This document shows, piece after piece, positions 36,198 through 45,215 of a stretch of DNA of 64,000 bases. Position numbers and translations under genes: made by a program. The notes under the pieces are model-generated. The model was given only the letters and a program-made list of their open reading frames with translations. It ran no database searches and had not been told where the DNA came from. This DNA is from Erythrobacteraceae bacterium Alg239-R51 (GTDB lineage Bacteria > Pseudomonadota > Alphaproteobacteria > Sphingomonadales > Sphingomonadaceae), in assembly GCA_947331495.1 (NCBI GenBank), contig CAMZOI010000001.1, forward strand, positions 930,001 through 994,000. The letters run 5' to 3'. Each line of letters starts with the position of its first letter. Within the stretch, counting starts at the first letter, position 1.

Positions 36198-37586
36198 CTA
36201 TGCTTCCCCGAAGCGCGCGCGCAACATGTGCCAGGCAGCCCGCAGGCCGTAGGCATCGCCGCCCTTGGGGCGACCGGGTTTGGCAGTCGGTCGCCAGGCG
36301 AAGGTGTCGAAGTGCGCCCAGTCGAGCCCTTCGTCGACGAACTTGTCGAGAAACAGACCGGCGACGCTGGCCCCGGCGAAGGAATTGCCGTGTGCATTGT
36401 TGGTATCGGCAATGTCGGATGACAGCCATTCCCTGTAGGCTTCGGGCAAGGGCAGACGCCAGGGCTCGTCGTCATGGCCGCGACCAGCCTCGATAAGCGC
36501 AGCAGCGGTTTCGTCCCTGCGGGTCATCAAGGCCGGATAGTCCGGGCCGAGCGCCACGCGCGCCGCACCTGTCAGGGTAGCGAAATCGATGATCAGATCG
36601 GGATTCTCCTCGCTCGCGCGGTCGAGGGCATCGGCAAGGATCAGGCGCCCTTCGGCGTCGGTATTGCCAATTTCCACGGTTATTCCCTTGCGCGACGTCA
36701 GGACGTCACCGGGACGAAAGCTGTTGCCGCTGATGGCATTCTCGACGGCGGGTACGAAAAGGTGAAGGCGAACCGGAAGGCCAGCACCCATGATGAGCCC
36801 TGCCAGCGCGATCGCGTGCGCGGCCCCGCCCATGTCCTTTTTCATCAGCAGCATGCCGGACGAGCTTTTCACATCGAGTCCGCCGCTGTCGAAGCACACG
36901 CCCTTGCCGACAACTGCCAGCACCGGATCGCTTTCCTTGCCCCAGGTCAGGTGCAACAACCGCGGCGCGTGATGGCGTGCCGCTGCGCGCCCGACGGCAT
37001 GGACCATCGGGTAATCCTGCTCCAGCGTGTCGCCCTTGATGACCGACAGATTGGCCGAATGCGCCTTCACGAACTTCTCGCACTGCGCCTCAAGAGCCGC
37101 CGGTCCCATGTCCTCGGCAGGGGTGTTGACGAGATCACGAACCAGACAGACCGCCTTGGCTTCGGCGATCGCACCGTCCACCCGACCGGCATCCCTGGTC
37201 AGAAGTACGCGCGGGCCGATGGGATTTTCGGGCTTCTTGTACCGGTCGAAAACGTATTGCGCCGTCTGCCAGCCATGCAGCGCCGGGCCGGGTTCGCCTT
37301 TCGCGCGCCGATACGTATTGGCAGGAAGATTTTCCGCCAGCTTGGCCATGCACCAGCTGGACAGGCTTTCGGGATCGGCGACACCGCCGACCGCAAACCA
37401 GCTGTCACCGTCGGGGACGATTCCGACCTGATAACCTCCGCCATCGAATTTCTGCGCATCGAGGGCGGCGCGCTGCCCTGCGGACAGCGACTTCGCCCAA
37501 TCGGAAAAGCCCTCGCGATTGACGAGATGGATATCGGTTGCGTCCTGCCCGCGATCGGGCTGGATAAGCGGTTCGCTGTCGGCCAT
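36198..37586 (-). CDS. Leucyl aminopeptidase (M17 family)
   Basis: Cytosolic two-metal aminopeptidase, 462 aa. The active-site lysine and metal ligands are in GKGVCFDSGGLDVKSSSGM, and the M17 signature NTDAEGRLILADAL is intact; the PEDMGPAALEAQCEKF block is also typical. ATG 37586 is chosen because upstream in-frame sequence reads through the divergent lipoprotein gene. Only 41 nt separate the two divergent starts, so promoters must be shared or overlap the ORFs. Confidence 0.93.
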   Translation of the reverse strand: MADSEPLIQPDRGQDATDIHLVNREGFSDWAKSLSAGQRAALDAQKFDGGGYQVGIVPDGDSWFAVGGVADPESLSSWCMAKLAENLPANTYRRAKGEPGPALHGWQTAQYVFDRYKKPENPIGPRVLLTRDAGRVDGAIAEAKAVCLVRDLVNTPAEDMGPAALEAQCEKFVKAHSANLSVIKGDTLEQDYPMVHAVGRAAARHHAPRLLHLTWGKESDPVLAVVGKGVCFDSGGLDVKSSSGMLLMKKDMGGAAHAIALAGLIMGAGLPVRLHLFVPAVENAISGNSFRPGDVLTSRKGITVEIGNTDAEGRLILADALDRASEENPDLIIDFATLTGAARVALGPDYPALMTRRDETAAALIEAGRGHDDEPWRLPLPEAYREWLSSDIADTNNAHGNSFAGASVAGLFLDKFVDEGLDWAHFDTFAWRPTAKPGRPKGGDAYGLRAAWHMLRARFGEA

Positions 37587-37627
37587 TATGGTCTTGTTCC
37601 CTGTCAACTGTCTGGAAGGAAATCCCC

Positions 37628-38431
37628 GTGGTCCGCTCCCTGTTCCTGATTCCAGCCATCCTGTCGAGCGTAGCCTGCTCGCAGCCGGACGAATATCGCG
37701 AGCAGGCAGGGGTTTCACCGAGCGATCCTGCAACCGCTTCGCCCACCGACGCCGCGACACAACCCGTGTCGATCGAGGAAGAGACCGATCGGTATTCCTT
37801 CGCGTATTCGTGGCCGAAGGAAGCAAGCGCTTATCCCGGCCTGGCGGAAGAACTACAGGCCCGCGCCGGCCGCATGAAGACGAACCTCGAGGAAGAGGCC
37901 GACCGAGATTTCGCGGCAGCCGCGGGCGAAGACTGGCAAGCGCGACCGCACAGTGCGAGCATGGATTGGAAAGTGGTTGCCGACCTGCCGGACTGGCTTA
38001 GCCTATCGGGGGAAATGGATAGCTATTCAGGCGGCGCGCATGGCATTCACGGCAAGAGGTCGCTGATCTGGGACAAGCGAAACGAGCGCGCGATGGAAGG
38101 CGTGGAGCTGTTTGCATCACCCATGGCCCTCGAACGGGCGCTGGGCGAGAAATTGTGCGCTGCTCTCGACGCCGAACGCGCGCAAAGGCGCGGTGAGCCG
38201 GTCGATCCCGACGCGGACGATCCCTTCAACGATTGTCCGGCAGTTGACGAAGCGACGGTTCTGGTTGGATCGTCGAACGGCAGGACCTTCGATCGCATCG
38301 GCATTTATTTCGGTCCCTATGTCGCAGGCGCCTATGCCGAAGGCGATTTCGAGCTCGACTTCCCGGTGACCGGTTCCGTCCTCGATGCTGTAAATCCCGA
38401 CTACGCCCAGGCGTTCAGTGTTCATCGGTAA
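37628..38431 (+). CDS. Lipoprotein with DUF4163/DUF3298 (RsiV-like) domains
   Basis: 267 aa, GTG start behind GGAAGGAAA. A short lipoprotein signal ends at Cys17 (SSVAC). The mature part matches the PdaC/RsiV-like pattern: a DUF4163 half (SLSGEMDSYSGGAHGIHGKR) and a DUF3298 half (IGIYFGPYVAGAYAEGDFEL). RsiV in Bacillus is an anti-sigma factor that senses lysozyme; here there is no membrane-spanning anti-sigma domain, so the role is probably different. Interestingly the window also encodes a lysozyme at 30907. Confidence 0.82.
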   Translation: MVRSLFLIPAILSSVACSQPDEYREQAGVSPSDPATASPTDAATQPVSIEEETDRYSFAYSWPKEASAYPGLAEELQARAGRMKTNLEEEADRDFAAAAGEDWQARPHSASMDWKVVADLPDWLSLSGEMDSYSGGAHGIHGKRSLIWDKRNERAMEGVELFASPMALERALGEKLCAALDAERAQRRGEPVDPDADDPFNDCPAVDEATVLVGSSNGRTFDRIGIYFGPYVAGAYAEGDFELDFPVTGSVLDAVNPDYAQAFSVHR

Positions 38432-38476
38432 GACGCAAGCTGGTCTTTGGACCTCGCGGCCTCTATGTAATCGAAC

Positions 38477-39304
38477 ATGACCGAATATCAGGTAATCGAG
38501 GCGGACGAGACCGTCTATCGCGACGGGACCATCAAACTGCACGGCGCGCATGGCTTTGAAGGCATGCGCAAGGCGGGGCGGCTGGCGGCGGAAATTCTCG
38601 ACGAACTGACTGATTTCGTGAAGCCGGGCGTCTCGACCGGCGAGATCGACGACCTCGTCCGTTCGATGACGCTCGACGCGGGCGCTGTGCCTGCGACCAT
38701 GGGTTATCGCGGCTATGCGCATAGCTGCTGCACATCGATCAATCATGTCATCTGCCACGGTATTCCGAGCGAGAAAACGCTCAAGGATGGCGACATCGTC
38801 AATATCGACGTGACGCCGCTGCTCGACGGGTGGCATGGCGATACCAGCCGCATGTATTTCGCCGGCGAACCGTCGATCAAGGCGAAGAAGCTGGTCGATG
38901 TCACCTACGAATGTCTCATGCTGGGGATCGAGGCTGCGGCCAAGCCCGGCGCGCGGCTCGGGGATATCGGCGCTGCGATCGAAGCCCATGCGCACCCGCA
39001 CCGCTATGGCGTGGTGCAGGAATTCTGCGGCCATGGTCTTGGTCGGCTGTTTCACGACGCGCCCGAAGTTATCCACGCCGCACGGGCCGGAACCGGGCCG
39101 GAACTGAAACCCGGCATGTTCTTTACCATCGAACCGATGATCAATGCCGGACGCGCCCATGCCAAGGTGTTGAAAGACGGCTGGACCGCCGTGACGCGGG
39201 ACAAGTCGCTTTCGGCTCAGTTCGAGCACTCGATCGGCCTGACCGAGAACGGAGTGGAAATCTTTACCGAAAGCCCCAAGGGCCTGCACCAGCCACCCTA
39301 TTGA
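38477..39304 (+). CDS. map: Methionine aminopeptidase type I
   Basis: Removes the initiator methionine; 275 aa. Metal ligands are visible in the order NIDVTPLLDGWHGDTSRM (two Asp), GHGLGRLFH (His), FTIEPMIN (Glu) and FEHSIGLTENG (Glu); the substrate histidine is in YRGYAHSCCTSINHVICHG. ATG 38477 opens 45 nt after the lipoprotein gene. Near its 3' end lies ccmB on the other strand with a 28-nt gap. Confidence 0.96.
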   Translation: MTEYQVIEADETVYRDGTIKLHGAHGFEGMRKAGRLAAEILDELTDFVKPGVSTGEIDDLVRSMTLDAGAVPATMGYRGYAHSCCTSINHVICHGIPSEKTLKDGDIVNIDVTPLLDGWHGDTSRMYFAGEPSIKAKKLVDVTYECLMLGIEAAAKPGARLGDIGAAIEAHAHPHRYGVVQEFCGHGLGRLFHDAPEVIHAARAGTGPELKPGMFFTIEPMINAGRAHAKVLKDGWTAVTRDKSLSAQFEHSIGLTENGVEIFTESPKGLHQPPY

Positions 39305-39332
39305 GCTTATGCATGTGACAGCGCGTTCGAGA

Positions 39333-39986
39333 TCAGCCTTCGCGTGCCGCCCTGATGGCTGCGCCTGCCGCAAAAGGCGCCACGGCGCATAGGCCAAGAC
39401 TTATCGCTCCCGTCAGTAGCAATGCGCCGGGATCGGGCCGCGCCAGCGCGCCTGCGCCAAAGATCAGGATCGGTACTGCCAGCGGGATTACCATGAGTCC
39501 TGCAAGCGCCGCGCCGCCGCGCAGGGAGGCGGTGAGGGCGGCGACAGACAAGCCTACGGCCGCAAGGCCGGGCGTTCCGGCCAGAAGTCCGAGCAGCACC
39601 GTGCGCGTGGTCTCGCCCGAAAGACCCAGCAGCGCGGCGGCTGGAAGAGTCGCGAGCAGCAGCAAGGGGGCGAAAGCGAGCCAGTGGGCGAGAAGGCGCG
39701 AGGCCATCGCCCATTCCTCGCTCATCCCGCGCAGGTAAAGCTGGTCGAAGACGCCTGCTTCGAGATCGTCTGCGACTAGCTTCTCCAGCGGCAGAATTGC
39801 CGCCAGCAAGGCCGCTACCCAGATCACCCCGCCGCCGGTCCGTGCAAGCAATTGGGCATCGGGTCCGACCGCAAAGGGGTAGAGCATCGCCACGGCAAGG
39901 AAGAACAGCAGGGGCAGGACGCCGGCGCCGCCGGGCCCGCCTGGCAGCAAACGCCCAAGATCGCGGCGCAGCAGCGTGGCGATCAC
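39333..39986 (-). CDS. ccmB: Haem exporter permease CcmB
   Basis: Six-helix membrane subunit of the Ccm cytochrome c maturation ABC system, 217 aa. The N-terminal part (LLRRDLGRLLPGG; LPLLFFLAVAMLYPFAVGP) and VAALLAAILPLEKLVADDLE with DQLYLRGMS match CcmB. The GTG start at 39986 overlaps the ccmA stop by four bases (GTGA). No ccmC or later ccm genes follow in the window; map is on the opposite strand beyond. Confidence 0.9.
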   Translation of the reverse strand: MIATLLRRDLGRLLPGGPGGAGVLPLLFFLAVAMLYPFAVGPDAQLLARTGGGVIWVAALLAAILPLEKLVADDLEAGVFDQLYLRGMSEEWAMASRLLAHWLAFAPLLLLATLPAAALLGLSGETTRTVLLGLLAGTPGLAAVGLSVAALTASLRGGAALAGLMVIPLAVPILIFGAGALARPDPGALLLTGAISLGLCAVAPFAAGAAIRAAREG

Positions 39987-40564
39987 GCCGCGTACTCCGC
40001 CAAGTCTATGATTTGTGCGCCGGGCAGGACGACGGGCTGGTGCGACGCGACGACTGCAATCGCACCACCAGCGCGATGCTCCGCTACCAGCTTCTCGACC
40101 GTTTTGCGGGCCTGTTCGTCCAGACCATTGAGAGGCTCGTCGAGTAGCCAGATCGGTGGCGCCGCATTCAGCAATCGCGCCAAGGCCGCCCGCTTCCTCT
40201 GTCCGGTTGAAAGGAAACGCACTGGCACGTCCCTCAGCGCATTGAGCTGGAGCACGTCGTCGCGCGGCCTGGCATTGCGCAAGCCGTCGAGCCGTTCCCA
40301 GAACGCCAGAGCCTTGCCCAGCGGAAGGTTCTCGTCGAGCGCCAGCCGCTCGTCCGTGAGGCCTATCTTTCCTGCGCGTACAACTTCCCCCGAAAATGGG
40401 CGTAGCAATCCGGCAAGGATGCGGATCAGGCTCGACTTTCCAATCCCGTTTGCGCCTGCGATATGGACCGCATCCCCTGGCGCGCACGCAAAGGACAGCC
40501 CGCGAAACAGCAGGCGGTCGCCGCGGCGGCAGGCGAGGTCCGTGGCGGCGAGGCGCGCTTGCAT
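39983..40564 (-). CDS. ccmA: Haem exporter ATPase CcmA
   Basis: ABC ATPase that works with CcmB and CcmC to release haem chaperone CcmE, 193 aa. The Walker A motif is GANGIGKSS (residues 37-45), the signature is FLSTGQRKRAALARL and Walker B is IWLLDEPLNGLD. I use ATG 40564; the open frame continues upstream through the antisense of the next gene and is discarded. No clear ribosome site precedes it. Confidence 0.93.
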   Translation of the reverse strand: MQARLAATDLACRRGDRLLFRGLSFACAPGDAVHIAGANGIGKSSLIRILAGLLRPFSGEVVRAGKIGLTDERLALDENLPLGKALAFWERLDGLRNARPRDDVLQLNALRDVPVRFLSTGQRKRAALARLLNAAPPIWLLDEPLNGLDEQARKTVEKLVAEHRAGGAIAVVASHQPVVLPGAQIIDLAEYAA

Positions 40565-40621
40565 GGCGCGCACCGATAGGCAAAAGCACCGTACGCGACA
40601 AGCAGAGGAGATTCGAACGTC

Positions 40622-40915
40622 ATGACCGTCGAGCAACTCACCGAGGAAGAGCGCGACAGCTGGCTGAGCGGTTTGACCGGCTGGTCGCTGTGCCGCGATG
40701 GCGATGCGATCGAGCGCAAGTTCGAATTTTCGGACTTTTCCGCAGCCTTCGGGTTCATGACGCGGGTCGCGCTGATCGCGGAAAACCGTGATCATCATCC
40801 CGAATGGTTCAATGTCTACAACAAGGTCGAGATCACGCTGACCACTCATGACGCCGGCGGATTGAGCCTGCGCGATGTGAAGATGGCCCGCAAGATCGAC
40901 GCGTTGGTCGGCTAA
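40622..40915 (+). CDS. phhB: 4a-hydroxytetrahydrobiopterin dehydratase
   Basis: Pterin-4a-carbinolamine dehydratase, 97 aa, which regenerates the pterin cofactor after aromatic amino acid hydroxylation. The active-site histidines are visible at H58-H59 ([17 protein letters not shown]) and H76 ([13 protein letters not shown]). No phenylalanine hydroxylase gene lies beside it. It is convergent with the SDR gene, with only seven bases between the stops. Confidence 0.92.
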   Translation: MTVEQLTEEERDSWLSGLTGWSLCRDGDAIERKFEFSDFSAAFGFMTRVALIAENRDHHPEWFNVYNKVEITLTTHDAGGLSLRDVKMARKIDALVG

Positions 40916-40922
40916 TCCGTTT

Positions 40923-41729
40923 TCAACGTCCCAGCGGTCGCGCCATTCCGCGGGAACGCTTGCGAACCCGTCCGGGCAACCACCGGGCACCGAAGGCGAT
41001 CTGCCGGGCGGTCTTGCCGACCGTCCAGTGAAGCTTGTCGCCGTGTACCGCGTCCCACGCAGCTTGTGCGACCTCCTCGGCGCTCGTGAGCTCCAGACCC
41101 GCATCGGCCACGCGCTGACGGATGGATTCATTGCTGCCGGCATTGGGAGCGTGATCGAGCAGCGGCGTTTCGATGAAGCTCGGGCAGATCGAGGCGACCT
41201 TGATTCCGAACTCGGACCATTCGGCATCGAGGCTCTCGGTCATGCCGCGCACACCGAACTTGGTGGCCGAATAGACCGATGCGCCGCCCGTGCCATAGAT
41301 GCCAGCTGCGCTCGCCGTGTTGATCAATGCGCTGCCGGGCGCGGTCTTCTTCAGATGTGGCAGGACCGCCTGGGCCCCCCAGAAAACGCCCTTCAGATTG
41401 ATGTCGAGGCAGCGCTCGATCTCTTCGGTAGAATTCTCCGACAGGGAGCCGCCCAGCGGAATCCCGGCATTGTTGGCCAGAACGTCGATGCGTCCCCCGG
41501 TCGCCGTGGCGAAGGCGTCCAGCGCTTCGTCCCAGGCAGCACGATCGCGAACGTCAAACCGATGGCTGTAGGTGAAGCCATTGCCGATCATCCCGGCGGT
41601 GTCTTCCATGCCGGGTTTGTCAATATCGCCGAGACCCACGAACCAGCCTTCGCCCGCAAAATGACGAGCGATCGCGCGCCCGATGCCCGAACCTCCGCCG
41701 GTAACGAATATCGCCTTGCGTTCACTCAC
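40923..41729 (-). CDS. Short-chain dehydrogenase/reductase
   Basis: NAD(P)-dependent oxidoreductase of the classical SDR family, 268 aa. The nucleotide motif TGGGSGIG is at residues 10-17, NNAG at 86-89 and the catalytic Ser140, Tyr153 and Lys157 (NTASAAGIYG; SVYSATK) are intact. The GTG at 41729 has AAGGAGAGA directly upstream; an in-frame TTG five codons earlier would sit on this ribosome site. The ribosome site overlaps the end of the glycosylase gene. The substrate cannot be predicted. Confidence 0.9.
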   Translation of the reverse strand: MSERKAIFVTGGGSGIGRAIARHFAGEGWFVGLGDIDKPGMEDTAGMIGNGFTYSHRFDVRDRAAWDEALDAFATATGGRIDVLANNAGIPLGGSLSENSTEEIERCLDINLKGVFWGAQAVLPHLKKTAPGSALINTASAAGIYGTGGASVYSATKFGVRGMTESLDAEWSEFGIKVASICPSFIETPLLDHAPNAGSNESIRQRVADAGLELTSAEEVAQAAWDAVHGDKLHWTVGKTARQIAFGARWLPGRVRKRSRGMARPLGR

Positions 41730-41740
41730 GTCTCTCTCCT

Positions 41741-42358
41741 TCAAAGCGCAGCATTGTTATAGGTGTGCCAGGTGAAAATGGCCATTGCGCCGCGATGCGG
41801 ACGCCATCTTTCGCCAAGATCGCGCGTCTGCTTCTCGTTGGGGCGGGCCGTCAGGTCGAGCAAACGTCCGACTGCTTCCTGCACAGCCAGATCGCCAGCA
41901 GGCCAGATGTCGGGCCGGCCTTCGGCAAACAGCAGATAGATTTCAGCCGACCATCGTCCAATACCCTTGATGCGGACAAGTTCGGCGATCGCCTGCTCGT
42001 CATCCTCGGGCAGGGTTTCGAGATCGAGTTCGCCGCTTTCCACCAATTCGCAAAGCGAGCGCACATATCCCTGCTTCTGGCGCGACAGACCGCATGCTCG
42101 TAAGCTATCGAAATCGCGCGCGAGCAGTTCATCCGCTGCCATGTCCTCGCCGATCTCCGCTTCCAGCCGGGCCCAGACCGACGCGGCGGCTGCGACACTG
42201 ACCTGCTGGCCGACGATGGTGCGCAAAAGGGTGCGGTAGCCGGTGGGGCGGATCCGTTGCTCGGGATAGCCGCACCGTTCCAATGCGGCGGCCACCACGG
42301 CATCCTTTGCCGCCACTGTATCGAGATGCTCGTGCAATTGTGCGTTGGTCAGCCCCAT
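41741..42358 (-). CDS. DNA-3-methyladenine glycosylase, AlkA/HhH-GPD family
   Basis: Base-excision repair enzyme for alkylated purines, 205 aa. The helix-hairpin-helix is [15 protein letters not shown] and the catalytic aspartate is D156 in [23 protein letters not shown] is the family N-terminal motif. It is co-directional with the SDR gene, 11 nt upstream of it, and divergent from the ferredoxin (92 nt). Confidence 0.92.
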   Translation of the reverse strand: MGLTNAQLHEHLDTVAAKDAVVAAALERCGYPEQRIRPTGYRTLLRTIVGQQVSVAAAASVWARLEAEIGEDMAADELLARDFDSLRACGLSRQKQGYVRSLCELVESGELDLETLPEDDEQAIAELVRIKGIGRWSAEIYLLFAEGRPDIWPAGDLAVQEAVGRLLDLTARPNEKQTRDLGERWRPHRGAMAIFTWHTYNNAAL

Positions 42359-42450
42359 GGCGCTCGCGCTTGCCTTCCCCGTCTCGATTGAATAGCAGCG
42401 CGACGCATACGGCCCGCAGTGGCCGCTCGCAACACAGGACGCTATTCACA

Positions 42451-42768
42451 ATGCCCAAGCTGATCGTCACCACCCGCGAAGGTGAGACTTCCGAGATCGA
42501 CGTTGAGGATGGCCTCACAGTCATGGAAGCCATTCGCGACAACGGCTTCGACGAATTGCTGGCCTTGTGCGGTGGCTGCTGTTCGTGCGCGACCTGTCAT
42601 GTCCATATCGATCCTGCTTTCGCCGGCAACCTCCCGGAAATGAGCGAGGACGAAGATGATCTGCTCGAAAGTACTGAACACCGGGTGGAGACTTCGCGGC
42701 TCGGTTGCCAGATTCCCTTCACCGGCGAACTTGACGGCCTGAAGGTTACTATCGCGCCTGAAGATTGA
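42451..42768 (+). CDS. 2Fe-2S ferredoxin, adrenodoxin type
   Basis: Electron carrier of 105 aa. Likely cluster ligands are C40, C46, C49 and C86 ([23 protein letters not shown]), in the C-x5-C-x2-C...C spacing of vertebrate/ISC-type ferredoxins. Two extra cysteines (C43 and C44) sit inside the loop. The tail [14 protein letters not shown] is typical. ATG 42451 follows AGGA. There is no P450 or isc gene nearby, so the partner is unknown. Confidence 0.93.
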   Translation: MPKLIVTTREGETSEIDVEDGLTVMEAIRDNGFDELLALCGGCCSCATCHVHIDPAFAGNLPEMSEDEDDLLESTEHRVETSRLGCQIPFTGELDGLKVTIAPED

Positions 42769-42810
42769 TGTTGTTTGCGGATAGGCACTTGCACGCCTAA
42801 TTCGCCCGTC

Positions 42811-43827
42811 ATGACTGCCATTCCTGCTCGCAAGAATACGCTCGATCTAATCGGCAATACCCCGCTGGTCCGGCTCGAAGGGCCGAGCGCGGAAGCCGGG
42901 TGTGATATTTTTGGCAAGTGCGAGTTTGCCAATCCCGGCGCGTCGGTAAAGGACCGTGCTGCGCTGTACATCATCCGCGATGCCGAAGCGCGTGGCGAAC
43001 TTGAACCCGGCGGGTGCGTGGTCGAAGGTACGGCGGGCAACACCGGCATTGGAATCGCGCTGGTCGCCAATGCGCTGGGCTATCGCACGATCATCGTCAT
43101 GCCAGACAATCAGAGCCACGAGAAGATGGACACTATCCGCGCGCTGGGCGCGGAATTGATGACGGTACCGCCGACCAAATATTCCGACAGCAACCACTTC
43201 CAGCATGTATCGCGGCGCATCGCGGATGAAACGGATGGCGCGATCTGGGCGGGACAGTTCGATAACACGGCAAACCGCAAGGCACATATTGAAGGCACTG
43301 CCAAGGAATTGTGGGAGCAGCTGGACGGCCGTGTCGACGGCTTTACCTGCGCCGCTGGAACGGGCGGGACGATTGCGGGCGTCGGCATGGGGTTGAAGGA
43401 ATTCGACGAGGATGTCGTCATCGCCCTGACAGATCCGCACGGTGCGGCGCTTTACAATTTCTACGCCAATGGCGAACTTGCAGCCGAAGGCTCTTCGGTT
43501 GCCGAGGGCATTGGGCAAGGCCGGATTACCGGGAATCTCGAAGGTGCACCGATCGATACGCAGTTTCGTATTTCCGACGAGGAGGGGCTGGCATGGGTCG
43601 CCAGGCTGCTGCGCGAGGAAGGCCTTTGCCTGGGTCTGTCGAGCGGCATCAACGTCGCTGGGGCCGTAGCTCTGGGGAAACATTTGGTTGAGCAAGGGCG
43701 TAGGAAACCTCGCGTAGTCACGGTGCTGTGCGACACCGGTTTCCGCTATCTTTCCACGCTGTACAATCGCGAATGGCTCGAGTCCAAGGATCTCCCGGTA
43801 TTCGACTGGTTACGCCAGGACGATTGA
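42811..43827 (+). CDS. cysK: Cysteine synthase A
   Basis: PLP enzyme making cysteine from O-acetylserine and sulfide, 338 aa. IGNTPLVRLEGP, the PLP lysine K47 in NPGASVKDRAAL, EGTAGNTGIGIAL and the phosphate loop GTGGTIAGVG are all present. ATG 42811 lacks a strong ribosome site; an in-frame TTG 36 nt earlier is an alternative. A cystathionine-related role cannot be excluded, since families overlap. Confidence 0.92.
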   Translation: MTAIPARKNTLDLIGNTPLVRLEGPSAEAGCDIFGKCEFANPGASVKDRAALYIIRDAEARGELEPGGCVVEGTAGNTGIGIALVANALGYRTIIVMPDNQSHEKMDTIRALGAELMTVPPTKYSDSNHFQHVSRRIADETDGAIWAGQFDNTANRKAHIEGTAKELWEQLDGRVDGFTCAAGTGGTIAGVGMGLKEFDEDVVIALTDPHGAALYNFYANGELAAEGSSVAEGIGQGRITGNLEGAPIDTQFRISDEEGLAWVARLLREEGLCLGLSSGINVAGAVALGKHLVEQGRRKPRVVTVLCDTGFRYLSTLYNREWLESKDLPVFDWLRQDD

Positions 43828-43860
43828 CTGTACGGTACCGATCGGGTCTAAAACCGCCCA

Positions 43861-44223
43861 ATGGCGCAATTCTTCGATATGAGCCGCAAGCCCCCGGTCG
43901 GCGAGTTACCTGACATATCCAGCGGCGACGAGCGCAGGCAGCGCAGTCTCCAGCGTATGCAGATCGGCGTTGCCGGCGTACTGTTCATGGTACTGCTGGT
44001 CGGGCTTGCAGGAATAATACAGAACCGCGCTGCAGAAACCGACGCCACGGTCGTCCCGCAGGCAGCCTCTACCACCGAGCCGAGGGTAACGGCGCCGCAA
44101 AACGATCCGCTGGCCGAAGCAGGTGTCGTTCCCGATCTACCCGCAGAGCCGGCGCCGTTGCAGGATACGCAGCAAAGCAGAGGCGGCGAAGGCGCGAGCA
44201 ATGCAGATTCCCTGGAAGAATAA
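43861..44223 (+). CDS. Single-pass membrane protein of unknown function
   Basis: Not recognised; 120 aa with a short charged cytoplasmic N-terminus, one membrane helix (about residues 35-53, VAGVLFMVLLVGLAGII) and a Pro/Ala/acid-rich periplasmic tail. The start ATG opens 33 nt after cysK. The 3' end overlaps the following lipoprotein gene by 23 bases in another frame, so the two are probably expressed together. Confidence 0.7.
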   Translation: MAQFFDMSRKPPVGELPDISSGDERRQRSLQRMQIGVAGVLFMVLLVGLAGIIQNRAAETDATVVPQAASTTEPRVTAPQNDPLAEAGVVPDLPAEPAPLQDTQQSRGGEGASNADSLEE

Positions 44224-44947
44224 CGTCTGGCTTCTTGTCTGCGCGCTGGTCCTGACGGGCTGCAATACGAGCGTGGCGAACGAAGATCGGACGAAAGAGA
44301 AACCAAGGCTTGGCCTGTTCAGCAGCCTGCCCATCTTCTGGGGCGAAGGAGGCTTCGGCGATATCATCGCCGGGACGGACGAGCCCGACTGGGTCCGTAC
44401 GGAACTGGAAGAGGATTTCACGCTCGAACCGCTCGATGCCATCGAGGCCGGTTCGCTCGAAGGATATAAGCGCCTCCTGCTTGCCCAACCCCGTCCACTC
44501 GCGCCTTCGGAAAACGTGGCGCTGGATGATTGGGTGGCGCAGGGCGGCACGCTCGTTCTTCTGGCCGATCCGATGCTGACCCGCCATTCCGGATATGCCC
44601 TCGGCGACAAACGGCGACCGCAGGATATCGCATTGCTGTCGCCGATTCTCGCCCGGTGGGGCCTGGAGCTGCGCTTCGACGATACGCAAACGACCGGCGA
44701 ACGCCTGGTGCATGCGTTCGATACCCGCGTTCCGGTAAACCTGCCTGGCGCCTTTGCTGCAAATGCAGCTGGCGGCGTTGCGGATTGTACGATCGAAGCC
44801 GAGGGCCTCGTTGCAACATGCAAGCGGGGGGACGGCAATATCCTGCTGCTCGCCGATGCCGCTCTGCTGGACAGTGAAGAGAGCGGGGACGCAGAAGAGG
44901 TCCGAAAGACAGCCTTGCACCGCTTGACCGACTCGCTGCGGGACTGA
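44201..44947 (+). CDS. Putative lipoprotein, weakly GldG/DUF4350-like
   Basis: 248 aa starting at ATG 44201 inside the previous gene; lipobox LTGC gives Cys21. The mature part contains WVRTELEEDF and a block (LLLAQPRPLAPSENVALDDW, then VAQGGTLVLLADPML) that resembles the glutaminase-like fold of GldG/DUF4350 proteins, where a hydrophobic strand is followed by an ordered Asp-Pro. The ending GNILLLADAALLD fits as well. Function unknown; the family link is a guess from pattern. Confidence 0.68.
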   Translation: MQIPWKNNVWLLVCALVLTGCNTSVANEDRTKEKPRLGLFSSLPIFWGEGGFGDIIAGTDEPDWVRTELEEDFTLEPLDAIEAGSLEGYKRLLLAQPRPLAPSENVALDDWVAQGGTLVLLADPMLTRHSGYALGDKRRPQDIALLSPILARWGLELRFDDTQTTGERLVHAFDTRVPVNLPGAFAANAAGGVADCTIEAEGLVATCKRGDGNILLLADAALLDSEESGDAEEVRKTALHRLTDSLRD

Positions 44948-45106
44948 CCGCGGGAAATCACGGGAAGCGTCGGCCGATATGCAAAACGGCGCGCGCCCGA
45001 TCGGCGGCATTCAAGGGGAAAGCAGACAAATCTTTTAAGGATGCCGTGGCTCGAACCGATGCTTGACCAGTAAATACGTCCTAATTTTCAGTAACTTGAC
45101 TTCTTA

Positions 45107-45150
45107 TCCCGTAAAATCCCGCAATTTTCCCTTCCATCCCTCTGTGTCCC
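45107..45150. promoter_or_regulatory. Five TCCC boxes at about 10-bp spacing upstream of mraZ, possible MraZ operator
   Basis: TCCC occurs at 45107-45110, 45117-45120, 45128-45131, 45137-45140 and 45147-45150, i.e. once per DNA turn. On the minus strand this is GGGA five times. MraZ in E. coli binds GGG-containing repeats (TGGG-N) with five-base spacers upstream of its own gene; here the match is to the GGG core and spacing, not the exact box. It lies about 145-190 nt before the mraZ start. Confidence 0.55.
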
Positions 45151-45215
45151 GCTGTAAACCATCCTCACATCGGACACGAACTGTCTATGCGCGCACCGCT
45201 CGCGGTGATGCGGCT

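Noticed and set aside
36474..37649. Long plus-strand open frame opposite the aminopeptidase
   Set aside because: Shadow of the M17 gene; no domain is visible and it has no ribosome site.
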